Part shown: one piece after another, positions 4,676 through 5,593 of the stretch
How positions within the stretch are numbered: position 1 is the stretch's first letter
Layout of the letters: each line of letters opens with the position of its first letter
Source: an uncultured Oscillospiraceae bacterium
GTDB taxonomy: Bacteria > Bacillota > Clostridia > Oscillospirales > Oscillospiraceae
Direction: 5' to 3'
Length of the DNA: 5,593 nucleotides
Assembly (NCBI GenBank): GCA_910584805.1
Contig: CAJUCB010000088.1
Span: 1-5,593 of the forward strand
Translations under genes and position numbers: made by a program
The notes under the pieces: generated by a model
The model's input: only the letters and a program-made list of their open reading frames with translations
Databases searched by the model: none
Told to the model about the DNA's origin: nothing

Positions 4676-5128
4676 ATGGAAAAACCTGTGATCATATCAA
4701 TTCGTGGGGTACAAAGCCCCTTCCCCGGCCATGAGGACGTGATGGAACTGGTCACCCAGGGAACCCTCAGCAGCACCGAGGACGAGGGCATCGCCTTGAC
4801 CTATGAGGAAAGCGAGCTCACCGGCCTAGAGGGCACCACCACCACATTCCGCATCCTAAAGGACCGCATCACCCTCCTGCGGGAGGGCACCTTAAACTCC
4901 GAGATGATCTTCCAGGAGGGGCGGCGGCACATCTCCCTATACCAAACCCCCTTCGGGGGCTTCTCCCTGGGAGTGCGGACCCACTCGGCCAAGGCGGAGA
5001 TGAGCCCCGCCGGGGGCGACCTGGAAATCCACTACGCCCTGGACATAGAGAACGAACACGTAGGCGAGAACGCCTTTCTGATCCACGTGGCGGAGCCCAA
5101 CGCCGCCCTGGACCAGCCAACGACATAA
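4676..5128 (+). CDS. DUF1934 domain protein (YwiB-like)
   Basis: A 150-aa cytoplasmic protein matching the DUF1934 family, a small beta-barrel family of unknown function that includes B. subtilis YwiB. The chosen ATG at 4676 has GAGGG 8 bases upstream and lies downstream of the predicted transcript start. Longer versions of the frame, back to 4520, would run through the promoter and are rejected. Features seen are an N-terminal strand VIISIRGVQ (5-13), MELVTQGTL (23-31), LTYEESELTGLEGTTTTFRI (41-60), REGTLNSEMIFQEG (69-82), a glycine-rich turn PFGGFSLGVRT (92-102), and IHYALDIENEHVGENAFLIH (118-137). The pattern of alternating strands fits a barrel. There is no signal peptide or membrane segment. 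Its stop is 19 bases from argS, so the two are almost certainly co-transcribed, as ywiB and argS are neighbours in B. subtilis. Confidence 0.88.
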   Translation: MEKPVIISIRGVQSPFPGHEDVMELVTQGTLSSTEDEGIALTYEESELTGLEGTTTTFRILKDRITLLREGTLNSEMIFQEGRRHISLYQTPFGGFSLGVRTHSAKAEMSPAGGDLEIHYALDIENEHVGENAFLIHVAEPNAALDQPTT

Positions 5129-5147
5129 GAAAACGAGGAAGGACACC

Positions 5148-5593
5148 ATGGCGAATTTGATTCAATACGCGAAAGACCAGATCAAGGCCCTCACCGAGGG
5201 GGCCTGGGCCGCGGCAGCTGCGGCGGGGGCCCTGCCGGAGGGCGTAAGCCTGAAAGGTGCGGTGGAAATCCCCAAGGACCCGCAAAACGGCGATTACGCC
5301 TCCTCCTATGCCATGGCCACCGCCAAGGCGGCCAAGCGCAACCCCCGGGAGCTGGCCCAGGCCCTGGCGGACCACATGGATTTAACAGGCACCATCTTTT
5401 CCAGCGTGGAGCTGGCAGGCCCCGGCTTTATGAACTTCCGCCTGGGCCCCAAGTGGTATGGGGACGTGCTGGCAGAAATTGAGGCCGAGGGTCCCAGCTA
5501 CGGTCAGAACCAGGAAGGGCAGGGGCGGAAGGTCATGGTGGAGTTTGTCTCCGCCAACCCCACCGGCCCCATGCACATGGGCAACGCCCGGGG
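5148..5593 (+). CDS. argS: Arginine--tRNA ligase, N-terminal 148 residues
   Basis: Class I aminoacyl-tRNA synthetase charging tRNA-Arg. The window edge cuts it after 148 codons (full length in the family is about 550-580 aa). The ATG at 5148 has AAGGA 4 bases and GAGG 9 bases upstream. The N-terminal additional (Add-1) domain, which contacts the tRNA elbow, covers about residues 1-115, with IPKDPQNGDYASSYAM (41-56) and PRELAQAL (66-73). The catalytic Rossmann domain then begins with VEFVSANPTGPMHMGNAR (131-148). H143-M-G-N146 is the HIGH motif, with Asn in place of the last His. The frame is open to the last base with no stop. It is the second gene of a unit with the DUF1934 gene. Confidence 0.95.
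   Translation, partial: MANLIQYAKDQIKALTEGAWAAAAAAGALPEGVSLKGAVEIPKDPQNGDYASSYAMATAKAAKRNPRELAQALADHMDLTGTIFSSVELAGPGFMNFRLGPKWYGDVLAEIEAEGPSYGQNQEGQGRKVMVEFVSANPTGPMHMGNAR

Noticed and set aside
1..5593. CRISPR array, insertion sequence or phage module
   Set aside because: No regularly spaced repeats, transposase, integrase or terminal repeats were seen.
1..5593. Functional linkage of tRNA-Arg(ACG) with argS
   Set aside because: They lie over 5 kb apart on opposite strands with unrelated genes between; treated as coincidence.

Overview
The window looks like chromosomal DNA from a GC-rich, gut-type Clostridia (Bacillota), most likely the Oscillospiraceae group. That placement is inference. 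It rests on a DUF1934 (YwiB-like) gene directly upstream of argS, an arrangement known from Bacillus subtilis, on AGGAGG-type ribosome binding sites, on sigma-A-type promoters, and on the style of the Ogt and NSS transporter sequences. The genes are ordinary chromosomal ones. No CRISPR array, insertion sequence, phage gene or recognisable riboswitch was seen.

Layout, left to right. (1) 1-39, minus: the 5' half of a tRNA-Arg(ACG), cut by the window edge, with its own promoter at 63-91 and a small hairpin filling the predicted 5' leader. (2) 109-184: two hairpins that separate the tRNA unit from the transporter gene. (3) 184-1623, minus: an 11-helix neurotransmitter:sodium symporter (NSS/SNF) family Na+-coupled amino-acid transporter. 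(4) 1624-2096: a control region with two back-to-back extended -10 promoters whose -10 boxes sit in a perfect 11-bp inverted repeat. The leftward promoter reads a small, previously uncalled reading frame (1768-1924) with a good ribosome binding site and a one-base frame break. The rightward promoter reads the next pair. (5) 2097-2669, plus: a Uma2 family (PD-(D/E)XK) putative endonuclease, 24 bases ahead of (6) 2694-3836, plus: a NifS/IscS-type cysteine desulfurase. (7) 3852-3884: a 13-bp hairpin terminator between convergent genes. (8) 3904-4437, minus: ogt, methylated-DNA--protein-cysteine methyltransferase, GTG start, driven by a promoter matching the sigma-A consensus exactly. (9) 4676-5128, plus: DUF1934 protein, promoter at 4592-4620, 19 bases ahead of (10) 5148-5593, plus: the N-terminal 148 residues of arginyl-tRNA synthetase, cut by the window edge.

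The genes fall into at least five transcription units: tRNA; small frame with or without transporter; Uma2-desulfurase; ogt; DUF1934-argS. They do not form one obvious pathway. The transporter moves solutes, the desulfurase supplies persulfide sulfur, Ogt repairs O6-alkylguanine, and argS plus tRNA-Arg serve translation. The least explained parts are the divergent control region at 1624-2096 with its broken small frame, and the pairing of a lower-GC Uma2 gene with a high-GC cysteine desulfurase.
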